Positions 5,022 through 6,142 of a stretch of DNA of 6,142 nt are shown here, piece by piece (position 1 is the first letter of the stretch; each line of letters opens with the position of its first letter). The position numbers and the translations under genes were made by a program. Below the pieces are notes generated by a model. That model was not told where the DNA came from. It saw nothing but the letters and a program-made list of their open reading frames with translations, and ran no database searches. The stretch is taken from positions 1-6,142 of the forward strand of contig JAUVAM010000266.1 of NCBI GenBank assembly GCA_030591745.1. Direction: 5' to 3'. This DNA is from Deltaproteobacteria bacterium (GTDB taxonomy: Bacteria; Myxococcota; B64-G9).

Positions 5022-6035
5022 ATGATCGACAAACGCATTCTGCTTGTGGACCCAGTTTCCCAACGCCTGAAAGAGGCAGCCACAGGCCTGAAGAAACTCC
5101 GGGCCATTCCCCTGATGGCCAAAGACGGCAATGAAGCCCTGCATCTCCTCGAAACCGAGGATCCTGATTTGATCCTCTGCGATTCCTCCGTGCGAGGCCA
5201 CAGCTCCTTGGAACTCTGCGACTACGTTCACGAATTCGTCCACGCCGTGCCCTTTGTGCTGCTTGTGGACAAAAAGCCCGGCGTGGATCCCGAAAAGCTT
5301 CGAGTTGAAAGTGGAGCCGACGCCGTGCTGACCCGGCCGGTCAATGCGGATCAACTCATCAACTTGACCCAACTACTCAACCGCATCGCCGAGCTCAACA
5401 ACCGCATCAAGCATTTGGAAGATGAAAACAAATCCCTGCGCGAGGGCATGCGACAGAAGAACATGATCGATCCCAGCACGGGTTTTTATCGCTTCGTCCT
5501 TTTCCGTGAAGTCATCGTTCTTGAGGTCAAAAAAGCCAAGCGCTACGAATATCCCCTGAGCATCCTTTTGATGGCCTTCGACAATTTCCACCAGGTCTCG
5601 GGTTATCTGACCATGGCCCAGCGCAAGGCCATGTACAGCCTCAGTCACCGTGCGGTCACCGCCGTCATCCGGGACATCGACATCCCCTTGCTTTTTGCCG
5701 AAGAAAAAATCCTGATCGTCTTGCCCCACACCGCCTTAGACGGCGCGGCCATCGTGGCCGACCGCATTCGCGATCAAATCGTCGGCTTCAAGCCGCCCAA
5801 GAGCCTCGCCAATTTGAAACTCAGCGTATCGATCTCGGTGGCCTCTACCGAAAACGAGGAATCCCCTACCTTCGGCAGCATGATCAAGGCCTCCATGCGG
5901 GCCTTGAAAGAAGCCGAAATCAAAGGCGGAGACGTGGTCCTGGTCTGCAGACCTTCTCAAGACAAAAATAGCAAACAGGAATTAGGCGACGACGAGCCCG
6001 GAGGCAAGCTAGGCCCCAGGACTTATTTTGTCTGA
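5022..6035 (+). CDS. Response regulator with REC domain, coiled coil and degenerate GGDEF-like domain
   Basis: A cytoplasmic 337-residue signalling protein in three parts. Residues 3-115 are a receiver domain: beta-1 RILLVD with Asp10, the candidate phospho-acceptor Asp54 in DLILCD, and VLTRPV at 102-107. Two usual switch residues differ: Val82/Asp83 stands where Thr/Ser is expected after beta-4, and Arg105 replaces the near-universal Lys before Pro. A leucine-rich coiled coil (about 118-146) follows. Residues 148-310 align with diguanylate cyclases: DPSTGFYRF corresponds to the DxLTGLxNR opening, YPLSILLMAFDNF to the metal-binding strand, and ILIVLPHTALDGAAIVADRIR follows the active site. 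The GGDEF signature itself is replaced by AEEK (226-229), so cyclic di-GMP synthesis is not expected. It may be a phosphorylation- or partner-controlled scaffold. No kinase gene is adjacent. The 3' end overlaps the convergent right-edge gene. Confidence 0.85.
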   Translation: MIDKRILLVDPVSQRLKEAATGLKKLRAIPLMAKDGNEALHLLETEDPDLILCDSSVRGHSSLELCDYVHEFVHAVPFVLLVDKKPGVDPEKLRVESGADAVLTRPVNADQLINLTQLLNRIAELNNRIKHLEDENKSLREGMRQKNMIDPSTGFYRFVLFREVIVLEVKKAKRYEYPLSILLMAFDNFHQVSGYLTMAQRKAMYSLSHRAVTAVIRDIDIPLLFAEEKILIVLPHTALDGAAIVADRIRDQIVGFKPPKSLANLKLSVSISVASTENEESPTFGSMIKASMRALKEAEIKGGDVVLVCRPSQDKNSKQELGDDEPGGKLGPRTYFV

Positions 6036-6142
6036 TCGGTCACGCCCCACTGGCGCTTGCGCTCAATGAGGGCTTCGATATGGCCGAAGGCCTCGGGTGC
6101 CTCCACGCCTTTCTCCTTCAGCTCTTTCAGGGTCATCTCCAA
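6023..6142 (-). CDS. C-terminal 39 residues of an unidentified protein, cut by the window edge
   Basis: The frame is open from the window edge to a TAA at 6025-6023 and encodes a charged, helix-prone tail: LKELKEKGVEAPEAFGHI followed by EALIERKRQWGVTDQTK. I do not recognise the family from this fragment. Support for a real gene comes from the absence of stops to the edge and the amphipathic, Glu/Lys-rich composition typical of a coding C-terminus. Its last four codons and stop overlap the 3' end of the plus-strand REC-GGDEF-like gene by 13 bp. It may begin well outside the window. Confidence 0.55.
   Translation of the reverse strand: MEMTLKELKEKGVEAPEAFGHIEALIERKRQWGVTDQTK

Noticed and set aside
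1..6142. A defence, mobile or biosynthetic system spanning the window
   Set aside because: No transposase, integrase, nuclease, toxin, CRISPR repeats or biosynthetic core enzyme is visible; the genes read as ordinary metabolic, regulatory and envelope functions.

Overview
The window looks like chromosomal DNA of a Gram-negative bacterium that makes selenoproteins, most likely a member of the former Deltaproteobacteria or a relative. The main reason is selD, whose active-site codon is an in-frame UGA (selenocysteine) inside a G-U-A-A-K context that I associate with that group. Secreted and inner-membrane proteins with normal signal sequences fit this. The lineage is an inference from protein flavour; no rRNA or other marker is present.

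Layout on the minus strand, read from right to left: the C-terminal 39 residues of an unidentified gene (6142-6023); a secreted right-handed beta-helix protein (4873-3560); a 149-bp gap with two small GC-rich hairpins that resemble a REP-type repeat, plus a leader hairpin; a four-helix inner-membrane protein with a WD40-like beta-propeller (3410-1956); selD (1914-865); a TetR-family repressor (763-137); and the first 44 codons of a short-chain dehydrogenase/reductase (133-1). One gene lies on the plus strand (5022-6035): a response regulator fused by a coiled coil to a GGDEF-type domain that has lost its signature motif. It is divergent from the beta-helix gene, and its 3' end overlaps the unidentified right-edge gene by 13 bp.

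Three transcriptional units can be argued. (1) tetR plus the SDR gene share a promoter at 783-811 with an operator-like palindrome over the -35 box, which suggests an autoregulated repressor controlling an oxidoreductase. (2) The propeller gene and selD are 41 nt apart and may be co-transcribed, although no functional link is evident. (3) The beta-helix gene and the REC-GGDEF-like gene diverge from a 148-bp region with a candidate promoter for each.

The most informative point is that selD is longer than any conventional ORF call would show. The true gene starts at a GTG at 1914, reads through UGA at codon 18, and carries a hairpin at the expected SECIS distance. No mobile element, CRISPR array, tRNA, rRNA or defence system is visible. 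I found no convincing wholly new multi-gene system; the less ordinary items are the Sec-dependent selD, the catalytically dead-looking signalling protein, the membrane-anchored propeller and several small inverted or direct repeats.
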